Positions 51,490-62,591 of a stretch of DNA of 64,000 nucleotides are shown piece by piece. Both the position numbers and the translations under genes were made by a program. The notes beneath the pieces were generated by a model. It was not told where the DNA came from. It was given only the letters and a program-made list of their open reading frames with translations, and did not search any database. Source of the DNA: Parascedosporium putredinis (taxonomy: Eukaryota; Ascomycota; Sordariomycetes; Microascales; Microascaceae); assembly GCA_949357655.1 (NCBI GenBank), contig CASHTG010000002.1, positions 682,001-746,000 of the forward strand. The letters are read 5' to 3'. Numbering within the stretch: the stretch's first letter is position 1; each line of letters starts with the position of its first letter.

Positions 51490-53632
51490 ATGCCATCCCG
51501 ACTGCGAGGGCCTGTCGCCCCAGTAATTTCCAAGCATTCGTACCACGGTCCCATGACCCCTGCCTGTTACCCAACTTCGCCAACCATCGAGGTCATGCAG
51601 CGCTCGGCCTCGCCAGACACTGTCGGGCGAGGCTCGTTCTCGTCTGTTCGAGAACATGAGTCTGGCCTCGCCCAATCCTTCACCTCTTCCAAAATTTCCT
51701 CCTACGCTGAAGCCTACGAAGAAGCCGTCGACGATACTGGAGACGTGGTCATGGCCAATGCCGAATTCATCCCTCCCATCACGAAACCCGCGAGCAAGCT
51801 CCATGGAGCCTGGTATCCTGCTGGTACCTCCTATGGCCTTGGATGGAAGGAAATCAGGGTGAAGGGCAGATATGCGAGCAAGAGTTTTAGTGATCTTCAC
51901 GCACTCCATCGGTTCACGGCCCTGCCCCCATCCCCCAAACTTGACGCTCATGAAGAGACTCCTAATACTCAAGAAGGCGAACCCGGACTCCGACCCGGCA
52001 ATTCGGCCCTTGAACGGCTTCCCGCCGAAATCCTTAGTACGTATTGCCTCCTGCTTTTCTTGCCCGATATCTCCTGCCCAGTCCTGCGTCTTTGCCAGCG
52101 CATTCAAGCATTCCGGTCTCTGTATCTTCTGCTGTCAACCGCATAACTTGTCAGTTTTCTGTCTTGGCCCTTGTCTCGTGTTTTGTTTGGGGGCGAAGAA
52201 AAAAAAAGAAAAGGAAAAGGAAGAAAGGGCTTCACCGCCAGTTTGGCTCGCCGTATACTAATAGTGATGTGGCCTTTAGCTTCAATCATCTCTCTACTCG
52301 TCGTCGAGACCCCTACGAATAGCACCGCAAAGCGCAATGCTGATCTACGTGCGCTGCTTCTCACCTCCAAGACCCTACACGGAGCCACCCTCGGGACTCT
52401 GTACACCCACATCACCATACCGCATTCCAAGATCTACCGAAAGTTCCTGACCCAGATCTCTACCCATCCTGAGCTAGGTGGCTTCGTGAGGCGGCTTGAC
52501 TTTAGTCATTTTAACCCTTCAACCCTCTTCTCTACGGAGCGTGAGAGGTCTAATGCTGGCAATCTGACTGCCAACACCCTTCTTGAGTGCCTTGAGCTGA
52601 CCCCCAATCTCAAGGAATTCCTTGCTCAAGAGCACATTGGAGAAAACCTGAGCCCCGATGTCCTGCAGAAGCTGTTCTTCGGCAGCCTGCCAAGACTCCG
52701 AGCCCTTGATTTTTGCGGCTGCTGGCACGCCGATTTCCGGCGTTCCTTTGAGTCACTCTTGAACGTGGAATGGCCCAGGAGGTGACGCTTTCTCGAGTTT
52801 CTTTCCACAAGACCTCGACCCTACCCGCTGCCATTTTTGAGATGATTTTCCCACGTCTTACAAGACTCACGCATCTTGACATAGCAGGTTGCCATGTAAC
52901 TGCCAAGGCTCTCTTCTCCATCCCGAAATCCGCCCGCATCACGCACTTGAACTTGGCTAAGTGCAAGCGGTTGAAGGCCGACGAAATTATTACCTTTTGT
53001 CTGGCCACCCCGCCGTCAAAGACTCTCTAGAAGTCTTGAGCCTTGCTCATGACGCTGCGAACCATGAAATGCTCGGCGAGGACGATCTCTTTGATCTTCT
53101 CACTGTGCTGCCCCTACTCTCAAGTCCTTGAACCTCAAGGGTAGCAAGATGAAGCCCATCCATCTTCCCCTCGTTCTCCCTCTGACGAGGAAACTCGAAG
53201 AGCTTTCGCTCGGCCGGTGCCTCACGGCAGCTGACGTGAGTGATCTTTGGGCCCGAATGATGGCTTCGGCTCCCATACCCTTCGGTACCTCGATGTCTCG
53301 GACCTCGTAGCGAGCAAAGATGTTGACCCTCTCTTCGATGCCCGCCACACGCTTTTGAAACCTGCATCTGCTCCGCTGTGTGTCCTCGAAATCGCCGAGC
53401 GACCTTTAAGCGCCTCAAGGAGCGCCCCAGGGCTGTCGAAGTTGCTGGTTGGGCGTTGAAGGAGAGCGGCCAACGATACTGGATGGTGAGGATCAATGAC
53501 CAGATCCCCATGGAGAATTCGTATAGGTCCTGGAAAATGGGCGCGGAATCCTGGGGATCTAGGAAGATTCCTGTTGCCGTTGCCGAAGTTGGCGGCATGT
53601 ACGGATGGCACATGTTCACCCGCAAACTTTGA
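51490..53632 (+). CDS. F-box-like leucine-rich-repeat (RNI-like) protein
   Basis: This is a member of a filamentous-fungal family usually named 'leucine rich repeat protein'; its function is unknown. Exon 1 (51490-52036) has a Ser-rich N terminus and ends in ALERLPAEIL, the start of an F-box-like helix that continues after a 243-nt intron (52037-52279, TACTAAT branch) as SIISLLVVETP. Leucine-rich repeats follow: LRALLLTSKTLHGATLGTLY, FVRRLDFSHFNP, LLECLELTPNLKEFLAQEH, LPRLRALDFCGC, LTRLTHLDIAGCHVTAKALF and HTLRYLDVSDL, then the family end GWALKESGQRYWMV and PVAVAEVGGMYGWHM. Five apparent one-base losses break the frame: 52767-52768 (GG), 53008-53011 (C), 53111-53114 (C), 53249-53251 (G) and 53403-53407. 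Stop at 53630-53632. An SCF ubiquitin-ligase adaptor role is an inference from the F-box-like start only. Confidence 0.75.
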
Positions 53633-54796
53633 GGCTCCAACTCCTTCGCCCGTTGCCGACCTTGCCCTACGAGGCGCTCATCTCCCACTCCAACCCTCCA
53701 ACCCTCCCATCCTCCCACCACCCCTAACTCTCTGGTTTCCCAGCCAATCCATTTTCGGACGTATAGTCCATGTTCCTACTTGCCTGGTACTCGGCGTTCT
53801 TCTTTTGTCGTCCTTTACCGCGACTACGCCTCTGCCTTTCACGTTCCACTTTTCATTTCCTAAACTCAGATGATTCCCTTTTTCGACTGCTTGTTATTAC
53901 CCGCGTGTATGTTGACTCCTTGTTTGTTCGGCATCATATCATGACCTGCGATTGTTTCAATACTTTTATGTCCTTATCATAGTTTGATATCATGGGTAGT
54001 CGTTTGATCGTTTCTGCTTGAATGCGCGGAGTCTTGGAAGAAAGCATTGATATCACTGGTCATGAAACGAAAGGAAAAGAGAGCAAGCAAAAGGAGTCGG
54101 GGTTTCTTTTAATGAAAGCGAAACTAAGGGCTGTCCTACTTGTGTATGTTTTGTTTTCAAGGAATTCAGTGCGACTCAATATTCTTCTCGGTTGAATTAA
54201 CTCTGCTCTTCTCAAACCCCCAAAGTAAACCAAAACCAAAAAAACCTAGAAAAACCAAACCCTTCTCAATCCCATTCATACCTATTGATCTAAACCCTTT
54301 CCAGTGTGAATACCTTGTACTTAGCATTTCGGACACAGTCCACCCCATCATTCCAAGCTTTGAACAAGACAAACCTCCAGAAAGCAGAGGAGGGAGGAAG
54401 CTGGAGCTGGTATTATTGTTACGAATGACGTCGTAGAACCGATCTCGGGTCCGATTTTTCCGATGTCTCCGCCGCGATAAGATCAACACGGTCCTCGAAG
54501 CCAGTGCGCCGTGCCGGCCGAAATCAAATCACGTGATACACAAAGGTTTCAACTGTCTGGGTGATGCAGCTTATGTAAGACATGCAGGAGTAAGCTCCCG
54601 CCTTGGTTTCTGGCTCCAAGGTCACAGGGGACCTCAACCTCTCTCCCTCATTTGAATACAAGACGTTTGGCTTCGATGTGCCGCCCATGATCCGACGTCG
54701 TCGACCATCTGCCCCAGGAACTCCAGTTTCCGATTTGGTGCAAGACTACGAACCTACTAGCCCGACCCGGGCAAGAGACCCCGATACAAGAGCAAG
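53633..54796. other. intergenic: 3' flank and VPH1 promoter
   Basis: C/T-rich 3' flank of the leucine-rich-repeat gene to about 53900, then mixed sequence. The VPH1 promoter part contains the CACGTG palindrome listed separately. No coding segment was recognised. Confidence 0.5.
54528..54537. promoter_or_regulatory. CACGTG palindrome upstream of VPH1
   Basis: A perfect 10-base palindrome, ATCACGTGAT, 260 bases upstream of the VPH1 start codon. TCACGTGA-type sites are bound by bHLH factors such as Cbf1 in ascomycetes and are common in their promoters. Binding here is inferred from sequence and position only. Confidence 0.55.
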
Positions 54797-57700
54797 ATGG
54801 CTCCCGTGCAGGATACCATGTTCCGCTCGTCGGAGATGAGCATGGTGCAGCTGTACATGAGCAACGAGATTGGCCGCGAAGTCGTCACTGCGCTTGGCCA
54901 GCTTGGCCTGCTTCACTTTCGCGATGTATGAAGCTTCCCAAAACCCCAGTTCAACTCCCATCATCATCCTCTTTTCGATTTTCACCTTGGAGATTAATTT
55001 TTGGGCGATGGGGGATGGGTTTTTTTCGTCGGGGCGGCTTTTTTCCCCCATCTTATTTTTGGTGGTTTGGTTCGTTTTACTGACGCTTAATTCGGCTGCC
55101 TAGCTTAATGGAGAGTTGAGTGCTTTTCAGCGAACCTACACAAACGAGATCCGTCGACTCGATAATGTCGAACGACAACTCCGTAAGTCGTTTCTTTCAT
55201 ACTCGCTCATTGAATTGCAATTACCAGTTGTTGGAATACCCCCTCTCCTCCCAGCTACTCACACAGGTGTTCCCCTGATAGGATACTTTCATGGGCAGAT
55301 GGAAAAGGTGGGCATTTCGCTCCGCAAGCTTGACCTCGACAACGATGACCTCGCCACCCCGAACCCTGCCGATATCGATGAAGTCGTTGAACGAAGCCAG
55401 ACCCTTGAGCAGCGCATTCAGCAATTGAACGAAAGCTACGAAACCTTGAAGAAGCGAGAAGTCGACCTCACTGAGTGGCGATGGGTTCTTCGGGAAGCGG
55501 GCGGCTTTTCGATCGTGCACATGGCAGTGTTGAAGAGATCCGCGCTTCCACCGATGACGACGACGCCCCCTCCTACAAGACGTCGAGTCTCACGCTCGTG
55601 CCGCCGACGCCGAGCGCTCCTTCTCGGGCATGAACATTGGGTTCGTTGCTGGCGTTATTCCCCGGGACCGCGTGGACACATTTGAGCGGATTCTGTGGAG
55701 AACCCTGCGTGGTAATCTCTACATGAACCAGGCCGAGATTCCCGAGCCCCTTGTCGACCCCTCCACCAACGAAACCGTCAACAAGAACGTGTTTGTCATT
55801 TTTGCCCACGGCAAGGAGATTCTCGCCAAGATCCGGAAAATCTCCGAGTCGATGGGTGCCGAAGTGTATAGCGTCGACGAGAACGCGGACCTTCGCCGAG
55901 ACCAGGTCCATGAAGTCAATGCCCGCCTCGCCGACGTGCAGAATGTTCTGCAAAACACGCAGACTACCCTCCAGGTCGAGCTCAACCAAATCTCACAGTC
56001 GCTGTCCGCTTGGATGGTCATCATTGCCAAAGAGAAGGCTGTTTATAGCACCTTGAACCTCTTCTCGTACGACAGGGCTCGCAGGACGCTCATTGCTGAG
56101 GGCTGGTGCCCGACTGCCGACCTTCCTCGTATCCGATCCACTTTGCAAGATGTGACGAACCGAGCTGGGCTCTCGATTCCCTCCATCATCAATGAGGTCC
56201 GAACCAACAAGACGCCTCCCACCTTTATTCGCACCAACAAGTTCACGGAGGCGTTCCAGACCATTGTCAATGCTTACGGAACGGCCACCTACCAAGAGGT
56301 CAACCCCGTCATCCCTGTCATCGTCACCTTCCCCTTCCTCTTCGCTGTCATGTTTGGTGACGTTGGCCATGCCGTCATCATGCTTCTGAGCTCACTTGCC
56401 ATGATCTACTGGGAGAAGCCACTGAAGAAGGTAACCTTTGAACTCTTCGCCATGCTCTTCTACGGAAGGTACATTGCCCTTGTCATGGCCATCTTCTCCA
56501 TCTTTACCGGTTTCATCTACAACGATATCTTTTCCCTGTCCTTCACCCTTTGGCCCAGCGCTTGGGAGTGGGACCACCACCCCTCTAGGGTTGGCGAGAT
56601 GGTTACTGGCGAACTCAAGGGCGACTACCGTTACCCGATTGGTCTTGATTGGATGTGGCACGGAACGGAGAACAATCTGCTCTTCACCAACAGTTACAAG
56701 ATGAAGATGAGTATCATCCTCGGCTGGGTCCACATGACCTACTCGCTGTGCTTCTCGTATATCAACGCGAGGCACTTCAAGAAGCGAGAAGATCTGCTAG
56801 GCAACTTCATCCCTGGCATGATCTTTTTCCAGTCCATCTTCGGATATCTTGTCATCTGCATCATTTACAAGTGGACCGTCGATTGGTTTGGCACTGGTCG
56901 ACAGCCCCTGGCCTTCTGAACATGCTCATTTACATGTTCCTCCAGCCCGGTACCATTGATATCCAGCTCTACCCTGGCCAGGCCATTGTGCAAAAGTTCC
57001 TTCTTCTCGTCGCACTTGTCCAAGTTCCCATCATGCTCGGTCTGAAGCCTTACATGCTGTGGAAGGACCACAAGAAGGCGCGTGCCAAGGGTTATCGCGC
57101 AATCGGCGAAACCTCGCACATTGTTGCCGCGGATGACGATGAAGATGAGGACGGTGCCCGCCTTCTCAACGGCAACGGTCGCGACAGCTTCGAAGACGGC
57201 ACGCCTATGATCACGGAGAATATCTCCGATGACGAGGAACACGAGGAGTTTGAACTTAGTGAGGTCATCATCCACCAGGTGATTCATACGATTGGTAAGT
57301 TTCTTCCGCTCCTGGCCTTTATCCGTTTCTCGGACGGTTTACTAATAAGGTTGGTTGCGCGCAGAGTTCTGTCTCAACTGTGTATCCCATACCGCCTCTT
57401 ACCTCCGTCTTTGGGCTTTGTCGCTGGCTCACCAGCAGCTCAGCTCCGTGCTCTGGAACATGACAATCGGCCCCTGCCTCAAGATGACTGGCGTCATGGG
57501 AATCATCGCCATCGTCATCAGCTTCACCATGTGGCTTAACTTGAGTAAGTCTACACGTTCTGAAACTCGACCAAACAACGATTTGGAGCTAACAGGAAAT
57601 TTCAGCCATCGCTATTCTTGTGTTGATGGAGGGAACGAGTGCAATGGTAAGTTATTTAGTTGTTCCCTGCCGTACCGATGCTGAATTTGATGCTAACGTG

Positions 57701-57842
57701 CTTTCGATAGCTTCACTCCCTGAGGTTGGCATGGGTAGAATCCTTTTCCAAGTTCGCCGAGTTCGCGGGTTGGGCCTTTGTGCCCTTCTCATTCAAGACT
57801 CTATTAGAAGAGTCGGAGGACCTGAAAGAGTTTATTGGATAG
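54797..57842 (+). CDS. VPH1: V-type proton ATPase 116-kDa subunit a
   Basis: Subunit a is the membrane stator of the V-ATPase Vo sector; it carries the proton half-channels used to acidify vacuoles and Golgi/endosomes. Exons: 54797-54925, 55104-55182, 55282-57294, 57365-57544, 57606-57646 and 57711-57842, with introns of 178, 99, 70, 61 and 64 nt. The cytosolic N domain includes MFRSSEMSMVQLYMSNEIGR, LTEWRWVLREAGGF, GMNIGFVAGVIPRDR and VFVIFAHGKEI. The membrane domain includes YQEVNPVIPVIVTFPFLFAV, MFGDVGHA and SHTASYLRLWALSLAHQQ, which holds the Arg essential for proton transport (R735 in yeast Vph1). The end is EESEDLKEFIG. Three apparent one-base losses: T run 55506-55509, C run 55566-55570 and C run 56905-56908. 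The start agrees with the family N terminus. Convergent with YSH1. Confidence 0.97.
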
Positions 57843-58568
57843 GCAATGGCCCATCAGGTCACAATGTACTAATTATTGTTATTCGTTCATTACTCCTATC
57901 TCCTTTTAAATCTAGATTGTTTGTAAAGAGGTTGACGGAGCTATCGTGCGTTGTGTGTATTAAAAACATGCATCGTCACTTTGCAATGCTCGTCTTACGT
58001 TTCGCTCTCTCTTGCTTCGTGATATACTTATGGCTTTATTTAAAGTGAGAATCAAGCTTGGTTCTACCTACGATGCGGCCTCTTCTTTTTTTATTCACCT
58101 ACCAACATCCACTTCGACTTTGGGCCAGCCCCTGATACCGGCTCCAAATGCATGCAAGTGTTCAGAGGCCTGACGTCTCACGTACGCTTGCGAAGCCTCT
58201 ACAAGTGGCCAATTCCTGCCGTCAAGAGGTTGTTGTGTACTTGTCCCATATCATGACCTGTCCCTCCTTTGATTTTATTGAGTATCTTTTAATAGAGTCA
58301 TCCCAAGACCTAATTGATCTACATTGGAGGTTGATCCTTGGATTTGAAGCAAGGAGGGGATGTAGAAGCCCTCTACAAACAAACGTAGTAGAAGTAATAT
58401 CGGCGTTTAAATGTTCATGGAGCAGTTGAAAGAAAAAGAAAAACCACCCCCTAGTTTCCTTTTCCCCCTTTTTTCCCTGCCTTGCTGTATATTTGAGAAG
58501 AAGACGAAAACAAAAAGAGTTGCATCTCCGCCACCAAAACTCCTCGATCCGGACGTAAAAACGTTGGA
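57843..58568. other. convergent intergenic region
   Basis: 3' flanks of VPH1 (+) and YSH1 (-). No coding or repeat feature was recognised. Confidence 0.5.
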
Positions 58569-61500
58569 TCAACCCCAGAGCGGGGCAATCGTCTCGCAGG
58601 CCCTCTCCACGACAGCCCTCACGCGATCGGCAAAGACGCGGCTAGAGCACTCGACCTCCAAGTCCTCGAGCCAGACCTTGGCCGTGAGCTTGTCGAGGCG
58701 AATCTCCACGCCGGGGACGGGGATGCCGTTTTTGTGGAGACGGTCGAGCTCGGCGGCGCGGCGGGCGTCGAGGGATTCGGCGGGCTCGTCGACGGCCATG
58801 GCGTCCTCTCCCTCGGGCTTGGTGGTAGCGGCAGCGGCAGCGGCAGCGGCAGCGGCGGTAGGGGAGAGCGGGGCGAGCTTGGGCTCGGGGATGGGGAGAT
58901 GTTGTCCGCGCCGAATTGCGCTTCGAGGAAGAGGAAGAGGCGGCTGAGGCGGTCTTCGGGGCTGATGTTGGCGTGGGGGTTGCGGGCGGGGAGGGTATGG
59001 TGGTGGTGGTGATGGGGGAGTGGGATCCGGAGCCTAGACGGGGGTGGGCAATGGGGGTTAGCGTTTTTTTCCTTGTTGCGTGGCATGGGTAGAAGGGGGT
59101 GAGGTCTTACGTTTTACCGCAGCAGGGCTAGTCTCGACCATCATCAGGACGGCCATGACGGAGTCGGCGATGCTGTCATTGTGGAGGTTACCTTCCCACT
59201 CCATTTCCACCTCGCGGTTGCTCCTATATCGCACGATAATGCAGCCCATGACGAGGTACGCGGCAACGAGGTGGGGAACTTCCTCGTCGGCCTCCTCTTC
59301 CATGGCAGTCTTATCCTCGCCGTTCTCGCTGTGTTCACCTCCCTCGCCATTCTCTTGCCCGTCTCTCTCCTCGTCCGTAGCGTGCGTCTTGTGCATCTCG
59401 GGCAATTCTTCAATGTTGCCATAGGTACCCTCGAGAGCCCACCGGATCAAGTCCACACCGGCATAGCCTAGCGTAAACTTTTGCTTGCAAGTGACCGTGG
59501 TCGTGTTGAGACCCGCATACTCGCGCAAGTCCTCGGGGGCCATGAGAGATAGCTTGAAATCGTTCTGCACGAGGACACCGGTGACGAGGCGCGATTCGGG
59601 GTCCTCGGGCCCTATGGCATGGGTTGGGGGCTGGATCGAGGCCAACTTACCCACGACCTTGGCCATCTTGTCCGATTTGAAAGGGATTAGGAGCTCTTCG
59701 CAGTTGCGAGGCGAGTAGACCTTGACCTTTTCCGTCTTCTGAGCATTGAGGGAAAGAAGCTTTGACTTGAGACGCATCATATTGTGCTGCTCTCCGTGGA
59801 CGAGAATCTGTCAAATTGGAAAGCGCCAGTTAGTTATGCATCGCCCGAAAAAGGCGCGCTCTCTCACACAAAGAGATAGCGCGTGGTGTGGTCAACTTAC
59901 AACAACGGGGGCAGCAATCTCCTCGATGAATTCACGATTCTCGTTGCCGTCCACGTGGGCCGAAAACGAGTATTCTTCCACGCTGCAGCGTCTCGGAATC
60001 ATGAGCTTATCGCCATCGACGCCTCTCCTCCCCGCCGCCGCGCCCTTGGACATGACGACAGGGATCTGATCAGGCTCCTGCATAATCAGTTTGGCCATGG
60101 TCCCCTCCACGCTATAACCGGTGATGACTACGCCGTTCTTCTCGTTTGGCGCCCACCTCTCGAGCAGCTCTCGGCTCACACCGTTCTGAAGCATACCAGG
60201 ACTGGCAAGCATAACGCAGCCGCCGAAATCGTCGAAGCGGTCGAGGTTCTTGAGCGAGCGGATATACTTGAAGTCCCAGGGCCCACCCTTTCCAGCCGTG
60301 TCGCCAGACTCGGCGGCTTCAGTCATTCGCTCGCTGAAAAGCCGTTTGATGTTGTCGTTCATGGAACCAATATACGTTTGATAGACCTGCATACAGCGAC
60401 GAGCTAGATTACTTGCATAGTAAATGGGTATCTTTTGGTACTCCTGGTGCTTTCCCCAGTACTCATCAAGAATGAGGAGCAGCTCTTGGGCTCTCCCGAG
60501 AGCAAAGACGGGCATCAGTACACGGCCGCCACGGTTTAGAATGTTGGTGATGGATTTCATCAGTTGCTGTTCACGCTCTTCTCTGGGGGTGTGAGAAGAA
60601 ATGCCGTACGTCGACTCGGTGATGAGTACATCAATCTTGATGCCCCTAGGAACCTCGGCGGAGACCAGATGCCTGTCCTGCTCGCGGGAGTAGTCTCCGG
60701 TGAAGAAGATATTCAGTCCAGCAATTTCGATAAGGAACATGGCTGCTCCCAAGACGTGGCCAGCAGGGAAAGGAGTTATTCTGATTGATGAAACCGTATG
60801 CGTAGTGTGATAATCGATAGCCTCAATCATTGGGAATGTGCTCAGGTGGTCCTGCTCCGAGTAGACGGGCTGGGAAGTTGGGTTTGAGGACGAATTGCCC
60901 ACCCGAACACTGTCCTGAATCAGCCATTTGTAGATGGCTTTTGTCGCGTGCGTCATGAAGACGCGGCCACGGAAGTTTGTCTTTGCCAGGACATAAGGAA
61001 GCGAGGCAGCATGGTCAACGTGGAAACTAGGGATATTGAGTTAGCCTTTGGGTGGTCGGGAGAGCGCAGAACGACATCATCTCAGGCTGTCACAAGAACA
61101 GAAAACAGGGACAAGCGGGCAGAGGCAAGGCAGCTTGGTGCGGTTGGAAAATAGTATATTCATATTCTCTGTCTACAAAGGGGCTGGAAGGCGATGGTAG
61201 GCTGTCGAGGGTCCGGCGCAGTGTTGCAGCAGGGCAGAGCAGACGGATCTCTTCCCGTACCTCGCGGGCTGGTGGTGCAGAGTCCATAGTCCCGAGCGCA
61301 ACCTCTCACAGGATCCCGATCCATATTTTTTTGTTTCAACGTTGCCGCCAGAGCCCGTCATGCCTCCTCCTAGCTGCCTTGCCCTTGACTTCACGATTAC
61401 GATGCAATAGGATGTGTAGACGGGAGGTTCGCTTACTGGCTAATAAGTAGAACATCGACCGTGCTGAGGTCGAAGTCATCGAAGAAGGGGAGACCCGCAA

Positions 61501-61825
61501 GACCTTCATATGCAGGATGTTGGCCAGCATCGAGCTAAAGAGAAAGACAAAAAGGAATTAGCCTGCGCTTCGCGCGTCGCGGATGGCATCCAAAAGATTA
61601 TTGTAGAGAGCGTAGGACGAACTGGCGCCATTCTGCTCCTCAAGATTGGAAGGTTGTTGATAGATTACATACCATCACGGTCTTTCCCTTGTATTGGATA
61701 ATGTGACATGACCGTCCGACTTCATTGCCACCTCCAAGGCATAAGAATTTGAGCTGATCAGCTGGGTCAACGGGTTCTTCGAGCTCGGTCGCCACCATAG
61801 CGGCCGCTTTCCTCTTGGAAGCCAT
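58569..61825 (-). CDS. YSH1: cleavage/polyadenylation endonuclease CPSF73
   Basis: Ysh1 is the zinc-dependent endonuclease that cuts pre-mRNA before polyadenylation. Exons on the minus strand: 61825-61673, 61534-61437, 61026-59901, 59807-59111, then a last exon starting near 59034 and ending at 58569; introns of 138, 410, 93 and about 76 nt. The metallo-beta-lactamase core is visible: FLCLGGGNEVGRSCHI, DAGQHPAYEGLAGLPFFDDF, ISH/FHVDHAASLPYVL (the HxHxDH motif, split by the 410-nt intron), AGHVLGAAMFLIEI, FFTGDYSREQDRHL, ITESTYG and, in the beta-CASP domain, RGGRVLMPVFALGRAQELLL, then EEYSFSAHVDGNENREF. The C-terminal domain has LSRLFLFLEAQFGADN and IPVPGVEIRLDKLTAKVWLE. Two apparent one-base losses near the end: 59014-59018 and 58893-58896. 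A His run and an Ala-coding hexamer repeat lie in the poorly conserved linker. Divergent from TAF4. Confidence 0.96.
58827..58856. repeat. AGCGGC hexamer repeat inside YSH1
   Basis: Five perfect AGCGGC units on the plus strand. In the restored YSH1 frame (minus strand) they code for a run of about ten alanines before TTKPEGEDAMAVDEP; in the uncorrected frame they read as Pro-Leu repeats. The region joins the conserved domains and varies between species. Confidence 0.88.
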
Positions 61826-62591
61826 GATGGGCTGGCGGGAACCAAGCGAGAGCACTTGCCCTAGACTGAAACAGTTTTGGCGGACTAGAAGAGGGACAAT
61901 CAATCAATGGCTAAGAAAGTGCCCTAGCTCACATGCTTGCGCAAACAACCGGAGGAAAAGGAATCCACGAGAAGACGCAATAAGATCACCTCTCGCTTGA
62001 AGATGGTTGGTGACAAGCAAGGGCGGACAGGAACAAATAGGAATATGAACGCGACTGAAGTTTCCCCAATTAAGACAAGGCTCCTTCCAAGCTTTTCGGG
62101 AATACTTCGGGGAATCGTGAACTAAGGTTTGGGTTGCTCTCCGAAGCCTTGAGGTCCAGCAGCTCCCAGAGCCAGTGCTGGAGCAGGAGGCGCAAAAAGA
62201 CCATGTCACGTGACAATAAATTGTCGACGCAACAGTCACGGCCGAGCTCCCTTCTTGCTCCTCATCCTCATCAGACAGGACGCGACCTGTTGAGAGATTA
62301 CATCAACCACGATACCATCAGCTGCTGCCACACCTAGAACTGGCAGGAAACATCGAATTCTGCTAGTCTAAATTCCGTCTCCCATCGACCACCTCGACAA
62401 CGACCAATTCGACGACACAGCACCGCCGAATGGGTGGCGTCGCCGCGCCCTTTCCCAGGCTTCGCTGCCTGGCGTACACCTCTTGACATTTCGAAACCCA
62501 TCCCCGCCCATCGCCGTTCCTAAAACCCGACGTTCGCGATTCATCCCCAAGTGAGTGGAATCGAGAAACGCGCTCGAATCATCTCGCAAAG
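61826..62591. other. divergent promoter region, YSH1 / TAF4
   Basis: 766 bases between the two start codons, containing the CACGTG palindrome listed separately. No coding segment was recognised. Confidence 0.6.
62205..62214. promoter_or_regulatory. CACGTG palindrome between YSH1 and TAF4
   Basis: A perfect 10-base palindrome, GTCACGTGAC, near the middle of the shared promoter (about 380 bases from each start codon). It resembles Cbf1/bHLH sites of ascomycetes. A role in both genes is inferred from position. Confidence 0.55.

Noticed and set aside
54797..57842. VPH1 as a pseudogene or as split genes because of its frame breaks
   Set aside because: All three breaks are one-base losses in homopolymers, all splice sites and the essential arginine are intact, and the same pattern affects most genes in the window.
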